A program made the translations under genes and the position numbers. A stretch of DNA of 34,520 bases from Deltaproteobacteria bacterium. GTDB lineage: Bacteria > Desulfobacterota > Desulfomonilia > UBA1062. This document shows, piece after piece, positions 7,192 through 14,567 of this stretch. Under the pieces are notes generated by a model. The model was not told the DNA's origin. It was given only the letters and a program-made list of their open reading frames with translations, and ran no database searches. Location of the stretch: positions 1 through 34,520 of the forward strand of contig JAHDRW010000065.1 of the NCBI GenBank assembly GCA_018433085.1, written 5' to 3'. Position 1 is the first letter of the stretch, and every line of letters starts with the position of its first letter.

Positions 7192-7238
7192 CAGGATTCC
7201 TAATCCTGGTGTCGCAGGTTCGATTCCTGCCGGGGGCA
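7192..7238 (+). repeat. 3' half of tRNA-Arg(CCU): island attachment scar
   Basis: The anticodon stem CAGGA/TCCTG encloses a 7-nt loop TTCCTAA with anticodon CCT. It is followed by a 5-nt variable loop, a T-arm GCAGG-TTCGATT-CCTGC, a 3' acceptor strand CGGGGGC and discriminator A at 7238. No D-arm or 5' acceptor strand precedes it, so it is not a working tRNA. Fragments like this are left at the far end of an element that has integrated into a tRNA 3' end. The orientation predicts the intact tRNA gene to the left of position 1. No second copy lies in the window. Composition changes to more GC-rich just after it. Confidence 0.85.
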
Positions 7239-7375
7239 TTCTGACGTATCAGTTGTATCTTCCATGCTAGGCAAAACCCACATCTCATCGCACCTTAATG
7301 TGAACCCGTCCCCGTTTATCGCTCTTGTTTTCGGTGCCGTCGCGACTACCTACTATGTGATGAATGGAGCGATAG

Positions 7376-7960
7376 ATGAGCAGAAAAGACCGGAGGATCG
7401 TTCTTGTGTGTCAGTGCCTGGTGAATCCCTACTGCCGGGTCCACCTGCTCGGGCAGAATTTTCCCCTGTCAATAGAGCTGATGGACTATCTCCTGGGGAA
7501 AAAAATCGGCGTCATCCAGTACCCCTGTCCGGAAACCACGGCCATGGGCCTCATGCGCAACCCCCAGGGCCGCCAGCAATATGACAATATCTTTTTCCGT
7601 GACCACTGCAAGGAATTGCTGAAAACCCCCATGCTCATGGTGCGCGAGTTCATCCGCAACCGCTACCGGCTCTGCTGCTTTATCGGACTGGAAAACAGTC
7701 CCACCTGCGGCATCCACTGGGGTGCTCACAAGGTCAACCGCTACGGGACCGAGTCGCCGAGCACGGAAGACACTCCCGAGAGTGAAGACCCCGTGCTCAT
7801 GGGCATCATGGCCGAAATCGTGGCAGAAGAGCTGGAAAACGAAGGGATCCATGTCCCATTCCTGGAGTTTCCCGCGCAGTCCCAGCCGGGGTCAGAGAAA
7901 AGAAAACGGTTCTGGGAGGAACTTGAGGCAGCGGTCGCCCCGGCGCTGAAAGATGGTTGA
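7376..7960 (+). CDS. DUF523-like cysteine-rich protein
   Basis: 194 aa, soluble, no signal peptide. Key motifs are a Cys cluster at the start (VCQCLVNPYCR, residues 11-21), CPETTAMG (51-58) and ENSPTCG (106-112). The order Cys near the N-terminus, CPE, then SPxCG is that of the DUF523 group, some of which bind an iron-sulfur cluster and act as desulfurases. The match is partial: the usual RYDG and GGL segments are altered, so it may be a distinct branch. The ATG at 7376 follows GGAG by 8 nt. It is the first chromosomal gene after the island scar and is convergent with the next gene (13 nt between stops). Confidence 0.6.
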   Translation: MSRKDRRIVLVCQCLVNPYCRVHLLGQNFPLSIELMDYLLGKKIGVIQYPCPETTAMGLMRNPQGRQQYDNIFFRDHCKELLKTPMLMVREFIRNRYRLCCFIGLENSPTCGIHWGAHKVNRYGTESPSTEDTPESEDPVLMGIMAEIVAEELENEGIHVPFLEFPAQSQPGSEKRKRFWEELEAAVAPALKDG

Positions 7961-7973
7961 GCTGAGATCAGTC

Positions 7974-8765
7974 CTACCGGATCGAGATCAGGCTTCCGGA
8001 GATCCTTACGAACCCCTCCCGGTCCATTTCACGGAGGATCGTCCGAGCCCGTGAGGGTTCCCCGGACAGCCCTTCGATAAGCTCGCCCTCCCTCAGGGGA
8101 CCTTGGGACAGGAGCATCTTCAGTATCTTGCCCCGGATCTGCCGGTTCGAGCCTTCGAAGGGGGCCTGTCTCGTATAGTGGGCACTCTTCCGGTTGGGAT
8201 TAGGCAGCTTTGCCTTGAGCATGGCGCCATAGTCCATGAGGGCATAGTACCAGTCCCGGGGATTGTCCCGGTCCATGGTCTGCTCCACAAAGGGGAGGAT
8301 CTCGTTATCCTTCACGTTATTCCGGTCGTGAAAGAAAAAGTGGATGAAGACCCTGCGGATATTGGTTTCGATGAAGGCAACCGGGACATTATGGGCAAAG
8401 GCGAGGATCGCGCCGGCCGTGGAACGTCCGATGCCGGGCAGCCCCATGAGCTTGTCCAGGTCCCGTGGCAGTTTTCCGCCGTGCCGTTCCATAACCCAAA
8501 CGGCCGTTTTTTTCAGGGAGATGGCCCGCCGATTATAACCGAGTCCCTGCCAGGCCTGCAGCACCGACTGGAGGTCGGACCCGGCCAGGGCGGAAAATCC
8601 CGGAAACCGGGCAAGAAACTCCTCATATTTCCCCATTACCCGTTCGGTCTGGGTCTGCTGAAGCATGAACTCGGAGACCAGAATGTGATAAGGGTTCTTG
8701 GTTTTCCGCCAGATGAATGAACGAGCATGCTGGCGATAGTAGGTATAGATTTTATCCTGAAACAT
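7974..8765 (-). CDS. mutY: MutY-family glycosylase without iron-sulfur cluster
   Basis: Likely adenine glycosylase acting on A:8-oxoG or related mispairs. 263 aa. Typical MutY segments are SEFMLQQTQTERV with the catalytic Glu32, the WQGLGYNRRA region (72-81) and the helix-hairpin-helix LPGIGRSTAGAI (109-120). Two departures stand out. The usual catalytic Asp of the LDGNVxRV motif is replaced by Glu133 (FIETNIRRV). The protein also contains no cysteine, so the four-Cys cluster domain is absent; where it should be the sequence reads ALMDYGAMLKAKLPNP. Instead of a NUDIX-like C-terminus, residues 205-263 look like a winged-helix domain. Cluster-free MutY proteins are known in some bacteria. Confidence 0.75.
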   Translation of the reverse strand: MFQDKIYTYYRQHARSFIWRKTKNPYHILVSEFMLQQTQTERVMGKYEEFLARFPGFSALAGSDLQSVLQAWQGLGYNRRAISLKKTAVWVMERHGGKLPRDLDKLMGLPGIGRSTAGAILAFAHNVPVAFIETNIRRVFIHFFFHDRNNVKDNEILPFVEQTMDRDNPRDWYYALMDYGAMLKAKLPNPNRKSAHYTRQAPFEGSNRQIRGKILKMLLSQGPLREGELIEGLSGEPSRARTILREMDREGFVRISGSLISIR

Positions 8766-9235
8766 CCTAGTTATTCAGGTATTGTATCGGGATTATCGTG
8801 ACATACTTTCCCGAACGGTTTTATCTCGATACCAAAGATCCTCGCAGATGGTTACCTTTCGTTGCAGTCCCTTTTGAAGCCATTATCCTATGCCCAGGCA
8901 TCTACTAGTGCTCTGCCAGCGTTGATTCCTCACGTATCCCAGCCCACCCATGATTTTGATAGGCTGAATGCAGACGGTGCCAAAGCTATCACCTTTGGCA
9001 ACCAGGAGCAAGGCCCGCGGGATATTAGGTGCACGTAACTTTCGGCAGACAACTTGTCAAAGATATATTCCTGTATGTCCCTTGTGCCGATCTCCGCAGC
9101 ATCCTCTTGTAACTGGTCGGATTTGTTTGGTCATTCATAAAATTCTTTATGCGCGCTGTAATTTGCCTATTCTCGGACGTCCCGCTTATGCCCCGTTTTT
9201 AATATTGGCAGCTAATAGAGGTTTAATAAACTCTC
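8766..9235. other. Intergenic region beyond intron remnant
   Basis: About 470 nt without a supported gene. A minus-strand stretch near 8940-9130 reads like protein in one frame but has no start or recognisable domain, so it may be a decayed gene. Read on the minus strand it is the 3' flank of the group II intron remnant. Confidence 0.35.
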
Positions 9236-9832
9236 ATCGGGCAGGAGGAGAACTCGCATTCTCCGTCCTCCCACACCACAGTGCGTATGGTTCCGTGTAC
9301 GGCGGTTCATGAGTTACATTGAAACATTCGAACCGTGTCTGGCAACCACACAAGTCCAATTTGATCAAAAAACATTTCAGGGAAAGCCTGGTTCATATGA
9401 GAGGTCCCTGAATCCCGCCGGAAGGCTCTGCCATTTGAAGCTGGCTTCCAAACCCGACCCTCAAGCCCCTTTTTATCAAACCCTTTCCCCTGGCATACCG
9501 GCACTTCCATTGCCGCCAGATGACAAAGCGCAATCTGCGTCGTTACCCGTCCAGTTCTTCGAAATCCCGGTTTCCGTCCAGAAGCGCCTTTCCCTTGCCG
9601 TGCCACTTGATGCACCGCCGGCGGCCTCAGCAGATTCCCTCGGGCTTGTCTTCTCCGGGTGCCGGGCATCTCAGTCCAATTATTCAGCGCATGTGTGGTT
9701 ATCTAAATTCAAACCCTGGTCCGCAACTCATGCCCGGGCACCTCGATGAGCGCACTTGCCTTCCGGCTGCCCCCCCTGTCGAGTGGGAGTAAGACTTGCA
9801 CCTCCAAGTGGGTAGCGCCCGACCGAGCGCAC
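9236..9832 (-). mobile_element. Decayed group II intron, probably class C
   Basis: On the minus strand it begins at 9832 with GTGCG and the typical domain I opening (CGGTCGGGCGC, then CCACTTGGAGGTGCAAGTC). It ends near 9236 with a domain V/VI region starting GAACCGCCGTACACGG, then GTGGTGTGGGAGG and a closing hairpin ending CCCGAT. Between the ends, only the C-terminal part of the reverse transcriptase remains, so most of the usual 1.8-2 kb element is deleted. It sits 8 nt behind the pilA terminator stem; insertion behind terminators is the habit of class C introns. The exact 3' boundary is approximate. Confidence 0.75.
9307..9540 (-). pseudogene. Group II intron reverse transcriptase C-terminal remnant
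   Basis: Two frames together give the C-terminus of an intron-encoded reverse transcriptase/maturase. One frame, near 9540-9460, reads RRLRFVIWRQWKCRYARGKG, the RRxRxxxWxQWK signature. The other, ending at the TGA at 9309-9307, reads GRAFRRDSGTSHMNQAF and on to QCNS. A frameshift separates them and the polymerase domain is missing, so the element cannot move on its own. Confidence 0.65.
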
Positions 9833-9836
9833 AAAC

Positions 9837-9866
9837 AAAAAAGAGCCCGGTCCATACCGGGCTCTT
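9837..9866 (-). terminator. pilA rho-independent terminator
   Basis: Minus strand: an 11-bp perfect stem (9866-9856 with 9851-9841) with a 4-nt loop, followed by four T residues and G. It lies 24 nt after the pilA stop and forms the 5' flank of the group II intron remnant. Confidence 0.9.
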
Positions 9867-9890
9867 CTATACTCAGCCACTATACAGTAA

Positions 9891-10364
9891 TTATTGTCTT
9901 GGGATATAATTTGTGGGTATTGTTCCTGACCATACTCCACGTGATGCCTGCCCAACGGTGAGTGTAAGCGTTTTGGAATCAAACTCATCGCCTAACGGAT
10001 TATTGCCACCAAAGGTTACCGTTATATCCGCTTTTGTGGCATCCTCTGCGTTTACATCTACAACTACCGTGCCTCCAGCAGAATCATCGACGATGTAGGT
10101 CCCGGGGACGGTCACGCCAAAACTGGTGGCAATAAGATTGTTTGCAGCATTATACGTTATGGGGCCATCCGGCATGTTGCCGCGTGACTGATAATACTCG
10201 ACCAGTGCACCCCCAACAGCTCCCATTCCATTGGTTATCTCAGTCATTTTGGCCTTCTTCGTGTAATTGCTGTACGCCGGAATGGCTACTGCCGCCAAGA
10301 TACCGATGATCGCCACGACGATCATCAACTCGATCAGGGTGAAACCTTTCTTGTTTGTTAACAT
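9891..10364 (-). CDS. pilA: Type IV pilin
   Basis: Major-pilin-like protein, 157 aa. The class III leader is short (MLTNKKG), with prepilin peptidase cleavage expected between Gly7 and Phe8. The mature start [20 protein letters not shown] has the essential Glu5 and the hydrophobic assembly helix. The C-terminal globular part is rich in Thr, Val and Gly, has no disulfide pair and ends [11 protein letters not shown]. It is full-length, unlike the short conductive pilins of Geobacter. AAGGAGG stands 10 nt before the ATG. It has its own terminator and no other pilus gene adjoins it. Confidence 0.92.
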   Translation of the reverse strand: MLTNKKGFTLIELMIVVAIIGILAAVAIPAYSNYTKKAKMTEITNGMGAVGGALVEYYQSRGNMPDGPITYNAANNLIATSFGVTVPGTYIVDDSAGGTVVVDVNAEDATKADITVTFGGNNPLGDEFDSKTLTLTVGQASRGVWSGTIPTNYIPRQ

Positions 10365-10381
10365 AGCCCAACTCCTCCTTA

Positions 10382-10733
10382 GGGTAAAAGATTTTGGATA
10401 ATTTGCTTAACAATAGATTTATTAAGCCTGTGTAGCCCCGGTATGTTCATATAAATATGCATCTTCAATTCATCCGTATCCAATGTTATCTTTACGGATA
10501 ATTCATAAAAAACTTGAGAACTATTTTTTAAATTCTTTTCTCGGGTGGTCCGGCAACCGGCGGGAGTGATGACTCTCGTGGAGAAATTATGATGGATTGA
10601 TTTTTTACTATCAGATATTCCTGGAAAAAAACAGGGCAAACTGGAGGCGGGGCAAAGACCGGAAGCCGTTCTTTCCGGCATCCGGCTCCGGCCATTGGTG
10701 CGCGCGTATCTGGTGCGGGGAAACTCCCGGCCG
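10382..10733. other. pilA upstream region
   Basis: AT-rich non-coding region between the zinc-ribbon gene and pilA, expected to carry the pilA promoter. No clear sigma-54 element (GG-N10-GC) was found by eye. One minus-strand frame ending exactly at the pilA ribosome-binding site reads FYELSVKITLDTDELK and could be a small leader gene, but lacks a good start. Confidence 0.35.
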
Positions 10734-11489
10734 CTATTTCTTGCTCTCCTCTTTGGACTTTTCTTCGGCCTTTCCCTTCCCGGGCTCGTCCTCGACATAG
10801 AGCATCCGCTGGCAGGTGGGGCAGATGATCATCTTGTCTCCCCGGACGAGCTCGTTATAGAGTTGCGGCGGGATGTGCATGTGGCAGCCCCGGCAGACCC
10901 CATGGTGGCACTCCACCACGGCCAGTCCCTTCTTGCCCTGCTTGATCCGGTCGTACTTGGAAAGAAGCGAGGGGTCAACACTGGCTCGCAGCTTCTCGTC
11001 CTTCCCCTTGTACTCGGCCACGACCGTCTCGAGCTCCCGCATCTGGGCAAGGAGCTTGTCCTTCTTCTCGTCCAGGATGACCTTGTCCGCATCGAAAGAC
11101 TTCTGGATCCGCTCCTTGTCCGCTCCCTTTTTCTCGATCTTGTCCATAATGCCCAGGAGCTGCTCTTCGATGTCGCCCTTGCGTTTTTTTGCCAGGTCGA
11201 TCTCCCGCTGGAGCGCGAGATATTCCTTGTTCGTCTTGATCCGCTTGATCCGCGCATCCGCGGCATCGAGAATCTCCTGGTTCTCCTTGAGCTCCGCCTC
11301 CAGGGGGCCCTTTTTCTCCTCGAGCAGGGCGATCTCCTCGTCCACGGCGTCGAGTGAGCCCTTTCTCGCGCGTATGATGCTCTCGATCTCGTCGATCTCC
11401 TTGGGAAGTTCCTTCAGACCTTCTTCCGCCTTGAAGATCTCCAGTTCCACGTTCTGTAAAGCGATGAGTCCTTGTAATAAATCTTTCAA
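10734..11489 (-). CDS. Coiled-coil protein with C-terminal zinc ribbon (COG1579)
   Basis: 251 aa. Residues 10-175 are an almost continuous coiled coil rich in Glu and Lys. The C-terminal zinc ribbon has two CxxC pairs, Cys199/Cys202 (CRGCHM) and Cys223/Cys226 (CPTCQR), followed by an acidic/basic tail (KAEEKSKEESKK). This is the COG1579 family, suggested to bind nucleic acid; its exact role is not established. The start is TTG at 11489, preceded by AAAGGAGAG, and overlaps the Nif3 gene stop as TTGA, so the two genes are coupled. The pair is common in Deltaproteobacteria. Confidence 0.85.
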   Translation of the reverse strand: MKDLLQGLIALQNVELEIFKAEEGLKELPKEIDEIESIIRARKGSLDAVDEEIALLEEKKGPLEAELKENQEILDAADARIKRIKTNKEYLALQREIDLAKKRKGDIEEQLLGIMDKIEKKGADKERIQKSFDADKVILDEKKDKLLAQMRELETVVAEYKGKDEKLRASVDPSLLSKYDRIKQGKKGLAVVECHHGVCRGCHMHIPPQLYNELVRGDKMIICPTCQRMLYVEDEPGKGKAEEKSKEESKK

Positions 11490-12241
11490 TGATTCTCTCC
11501 TTTGATCTGCACGAATACGTCTTTTGCCCCAAACGCCCGGGTCGTGACGCCCGGCAGAAGGCTGCCGAGCCTCTCGGCCAGCGGGGCAACGATGATCTCT
11601 TCCGTGGCGAAATGCCCGAGGTCAACGACATTGATGCCGGCCTCTTTTGCATCGAGGGCCGCATGGTAGCGCACGTCTCCGGTCACCAGGGTGTCGCAGG
11701 CCCGGTCGATGGCCTGGCCGAGAAAGTCCATCCCGCTTCCCGGACAGGCGCACACATTCTTCACGGGCCGCCCTGCGTCCACAACCCGGACCGTGTCGAA
11801 GGGCAGGCTTGCGGCCCATGCGCGAAGGTCGCACGGTTGCTCGACTTTTCCGATCCTCAGCACCTTGAGCGGCTGCACATCCCGCAGGGAAAGCCTGTCC
11901 GCCAGCACATCCGCCACCCCGCCCTCGGCGGCATCGAGGTTCGTATGCATACTCACCAGGGCTATGGATGTCTGAATGAGCCGGGCGATCCTTCGGGAGA
12001 CGCTCTCCTGGAAATCGAGCCGCTTGAGCGGGGTGAATATGAGTGGATGGTGGGTGATGATGAGGTCTGCACCATACTCCTGCGCCGCCTGGATGACCTC
12101 CGTCGAGGGGTCGAGGGCCACCAGGACCGACCGGACCTCCCGGAGGGTTTCGCCCACCATGAGACCGGTGTTGTCCCACGGCTCTGCGGCGTCAAAGGGC
12201 GCGATGCCGTCCAGGACGGTGAGCAGGTCTTTCAGCAGCAT
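11486..12241 (-). CDS. Nif3-like dinuclear metal-centre protein
   Basis: 251 aa, family of YbgI/Nif3 (annotated in some species as GTP cyclohydrolase I type 2). These form hexameric rings with two metal ions per subunit. Metal ligands are visible in ITHHPLIF, HTNLDAAEGG and LGHFATEE. The N-terminal EPWDNTGLMVG is the family signature. The ATG at 12241 (MLLKDLLTVL) was chosen over an in-frame ATG at 12280, which would lie inside the upstream terminator. Only 40 nt separate that terminator from the start, so the promoter must overlap it or transcription reads through. Confidence 0.88.
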   Translation of the reverse strand: MLLKDLLTVLDGIAPFDAAEPWDNTGLMVGETLREVRSVLVALDPSTEVIQAAQEYGADLIITHHPLIFTPLKRLDFQESVSRRIARLIQTSIALVSMHTNLDAAEGGVADVLADRLSLRDVQPLKVLRIGKVEQPCDLRAWAASLPFDTVRVVDAGRPVKNVCACPGSGMDFLGQAIDRACDTLVTGDVRYHAALDAKEAGINVVDLGHFATEEIIVAPLAERLGSLLPGVTTRAFGAKDVFVQIKGENH

Positions 12242-12281
12242 CCGCTCACCTGTTCCAGGGACGCTACCCGGCGCGCCCAAG

Positions 12282-12312
12282 AAAAAAGGGATGCTCGTGT
12301 GAGCATCCCTTT
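12282..12312 (-). terminator. Terminator downstream of the CAU tRNA
   Basis: A 12-bp perfect stem (12312-12301 with 12296-12285), 4-nt loop, and further T residues on the minus strand to 12282. It ends the short tRNA transcript and stands directly before the Nif3-family gene. Confidence 0.9.
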
Positions 12313-12391
12313 ATTCACCTCTTCCGAGAGCGTGTGCATGTTTTTTCTGTGGCAAAGCAAATCTCTACTCCCTCGTTTCCGCAACGGACTA

Positions 12392-12464
12392 TGGGCCCAC
12401 CTGGAATCGAACCAGGGACCTACCGGTTATGAGCCGGTGGCTCTACCAATTGAGCTATGGGCCC
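12392..12464 (-). tRNA. tRNA with CAU anticodon (Met, or Ile2)
   Basis: 73 nt. Acceptor GGGCCCA at the 5' end pairs with TGGGCCC, the D-arm contains AGCTCAATTGGTAGAGC, and the anticodon stem ACCGG/CCGGT encloses CTCATAA, giving anticodon CAT. The T-arm is CCTGG-TTCGATT-CCAGG, with discriminator A at 12392; CCA is not encoded. A CAU anticodon means elongator Met or, after lysidine modification by TilS, Ile2. The sequence alone does not settle which. Confidence 0.93.
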
Positions 12465-12476
12465 TTCTGTTGAGAG

Positions 12477-12506
12477 GTCATAATCCAAACGAAAAAGGAG
12501 TGTCAA
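12477..12506 (-). promoter_or_regulatory. Promoter of the CAU tRNA
   Basis: Minus strand: TTGACA (12506-12501) is a perfect -35 box. An 18-nt spacer is followed by TATGAC (12482-12477), a four-of-six -10 match. The predicted start is a few bases before the tRNA 5' end. The -35 box lies 4 nt after the stop of the GAPDH-like gene. Confidence 0.7.
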
Positions 12507-12510
12507 GCTC

Positions 12511-14277
12511 TTATTTGGAACCCACCTCCTCCAGGATATTCACAATTTTGATGTTTTCCTTGATCGTCTTGATGCTGCCCGCGATCTTGTCGAGTTCGGC
12601 GCTCAGCCTGGCCTTTTCCTCCTCGTTCTTTTCCCGGACGATCTGGTCCTCCACGATTTTCTTGAGCCCCTTGAGATAGGCCAGCTCCCTGTCGGGCAGC
12701 GAGAGGATCTTGGGCACCTCGGTCTGTGATCCGGACGACGTCTCGCGCAGAAAGTCGATCACGTCCGGTGACTCGGAACGGGTGAGCCCGTGCTGCATGT
12801 CGGTATTCATGGACATGATCTTGTCGTAGTAGAAACCGAAGACCGTCTTGATCATCGTCGCCCTCCGGGAGAAAAGCTTGTCGAGATATCCCTTGAAGCC
12901 TGCGAATTTTTTGTCGATGGCATCCTCTATCTTGCGGCAGAGGACCCTGTCGGTGCAGGTGTAGTAATCCCGGACGGTCTCCCGAAAATAGTCGAAGTAG
13001 CTATGCAGCGCAAGAAACACCATGAAGTCCGCGACCACGTTGCCGTTGGTGGTGCAGGAACTCGTGGAGAGCGCCCCGCCCCGTTTGACGATCTCGCCCG
13101 GGGCCTGGAGGAACCACTGTGTGCCGAACACGCCGGGCACGTTCGTGATCGCCTCGTACTTCAACCCGTTGCTGCGGTGCTTGTCAACCGTCTCCCGGTC
13201 GCGGAATACCATACCCAGGGCCTTGAGATTGGGAATGAGGGAGGCGCAGATGAACCCGTATTCGTTGTCTTCGTAAAAGCTGAAGGTGAGGTAATTGGGC
13301 GAGGTGATGGTCAGAAAATCGGGAGGGAAGTTGATGATGGTGCCTTCGCCGTCAATTTCCCGGATAGTGGTCGGCTTCTTCTCGAGATACTGGGCATACG
13401 GGCTAAAGGTGTCGGTCTGAATGATCTGCTCGAGGATTCTTGTGAATATGCCCTTGAACTTCTTCGCCGCCTTGCCCAGTTCGTACGGGTTATAGTCGAA
13501 CAGCGGCTCCTTCAGAGCCAGGCCTGTCCTGAAGAGTGTCCCAGTGGGGCTGTAGTTCCGCGAGCACAGAACGCTGATCTCGTCCTGGCGCGAGAGCATC
13601 CGGCTTTCCCACCCCTTGGCCGGGGCGGATTCGAGGAAGCCGATGGCATATTTCTTTTCGTGGATCCGGTCCATCCACTTCATCATCCGGTCGGCCTTTT
13701 TGGCCGTGTCCCCCACGCAGGAGAGAAGCACGTTGGCCCCGAGGTCGTTTGCGGTATCGATCACGCGGTCGATGATGGCCTCTGCCGAGAGCTCGCCGAG
13801 ACGGACATTTGCGTGGCGTATAATGGAGAGCACGTCTTGCTTGTCTTTCGAATAGATCTTGATGGCGGGCAGCCCGTCAGGGGTGTCCACGATCTCCTGC
13901 CGGTCGAAGGGGATGACATGATCCCGCTGCGGTTCCTCGGCAAGGGTCTGCTCCAGGTATTTGGTTCTCAGCTCGTGCTTGCCGTCGGATTTGAGACGGT
14001 AGATCGGATGGCCGTTCTTGTCGTAGCCTTCGAGTATCTTGGTCTTCTCGGACCGCAACACCCCGGCAAGAAGCTGCTGAACCGTTGGAATATCCGCGGT
14101 AAACGCCCCGAATACGACATCGATCCAGACATCGTCATCTCTGAGCTGTTTCTGTCTGGCCCGGGTGAGGATGTCTTCGTTATTCTCCATGGAAGCATAG
14201 ACGGCCTGCAGACCCATCCTTCCATTTGCCCCTCTGATAGCGACTCTGATAACCGGAACCTTGTCTCTGATATCCAT
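12511..14277 (-). CDS. Large GAPDH-superfamily-like NAD(P)-binding protein
   Basis: 588 aa. The N-terminus has a Rossmann motif (IRVAIRGANGRMG, about residues 10-22) as in GAPDH and DapB. Much later, around residues 404-411, STSSCTTNGN reproduces the active-site SxxSCTTN of glyceraldehyde-3-phosphate dehydrogenase, putting a candidate catalytic Cys at about 408, compared with about 150 in normal GAPDH. The intervening 250 residues and the C-terminal coiled coil (LPDRELAYLKGLKKIVEDQ onwards) are not recognised. The ATG at 14277 follows GGAGG by 6 nt; an in-frame start at 14334 has no such site. Substrate unknown. It is transcribed away from the FAD oxidoreductase gene and towards the tRNA. Confidence 0.6.
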   Translation of the reverse strand: MDIRDKVPVIRVAIRGANGRMGLQAVYASMENNEDILTRARQKQLRDDDVWIDVVFGAFTADIPTVQQLLAGVLRSEKTKILEGYDKNGHPIYRLKSDGKHELRTKYLEQTLAEEPQRDHVIPFDRQEIVDTPDGLPAIKIYSKDKQDVLSIIRHANVRLGELSAEAIIDRVIDTANDLGANVLLSCVGDTAKKADRMMKWMDRIHEKKYAIGFLESAPAKGWESRMLSRQDEISVLCSRNYSPTGTLFRTGLALKEPLFDYNPYELGKAAKKFKGIFTRILEQIIQTDTFSPYAQYLEKKPTTIREIDGEGTIINFPPDFLTITSPNYLTFSFYEDNEYGFICASLIPNLKALGMVFRDRETVDKHRSNGLKYEAITNVPGVFGTQWFLQAPGEIVKRGGALSTSSCTTNGNVVADFMVFLALHSYFDYFRETVRDYYTCTDRVLCRKIEDAIDKKFAGFKGYLDKLFSRRATMIKTVFGFYYDKIMSMNTDMQHGLTRSESPDVIDFLRETSSGSQTEVPKILSLPDRELAYLKGLKKIVEDQIVREKNEEEKARLSAELDKIAGSIKTIKENIKIVNILEEVGSK

Positions 14278-14567
14278 GGTATCCTCCAAGTGTTTTATTA
14301 ATGAATCGAGAATTCCGGGAGCTGAGACGTCCATATCACGACTGGCCCTTTTCTGGCAAGGAAATCAAGGCCCTCCCTTTCCTTCCGGAGATGCTGCTCC
14401 CGCCTCGATCAGCATGTGCATGGATTAACTGCCTCACCCTGTGAATTTCCGATTTTTCTGTTGCCGGCAGTCATGCTTCATCTATCATGATCGTAACCTC
14501 CTCCCTATATTTGATTATAAGAGCTTGCGGTTTTCCCGGTATTCCTTTCCTGCTATAGAGAGAGATC

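Noticed and set aside
8968..9312. 114-aa plus-strand open frame
   Set aside because: Its end is the reverse of the group II intron domain V region; it is not coding.
12790..14301. 503-aa plus-strand open frame
   Set aside because: Exactly antisense to the GAPDH-like gene, with repetitive Gly/Val/His composition typical of a shadow frame in GC-rich DNA.
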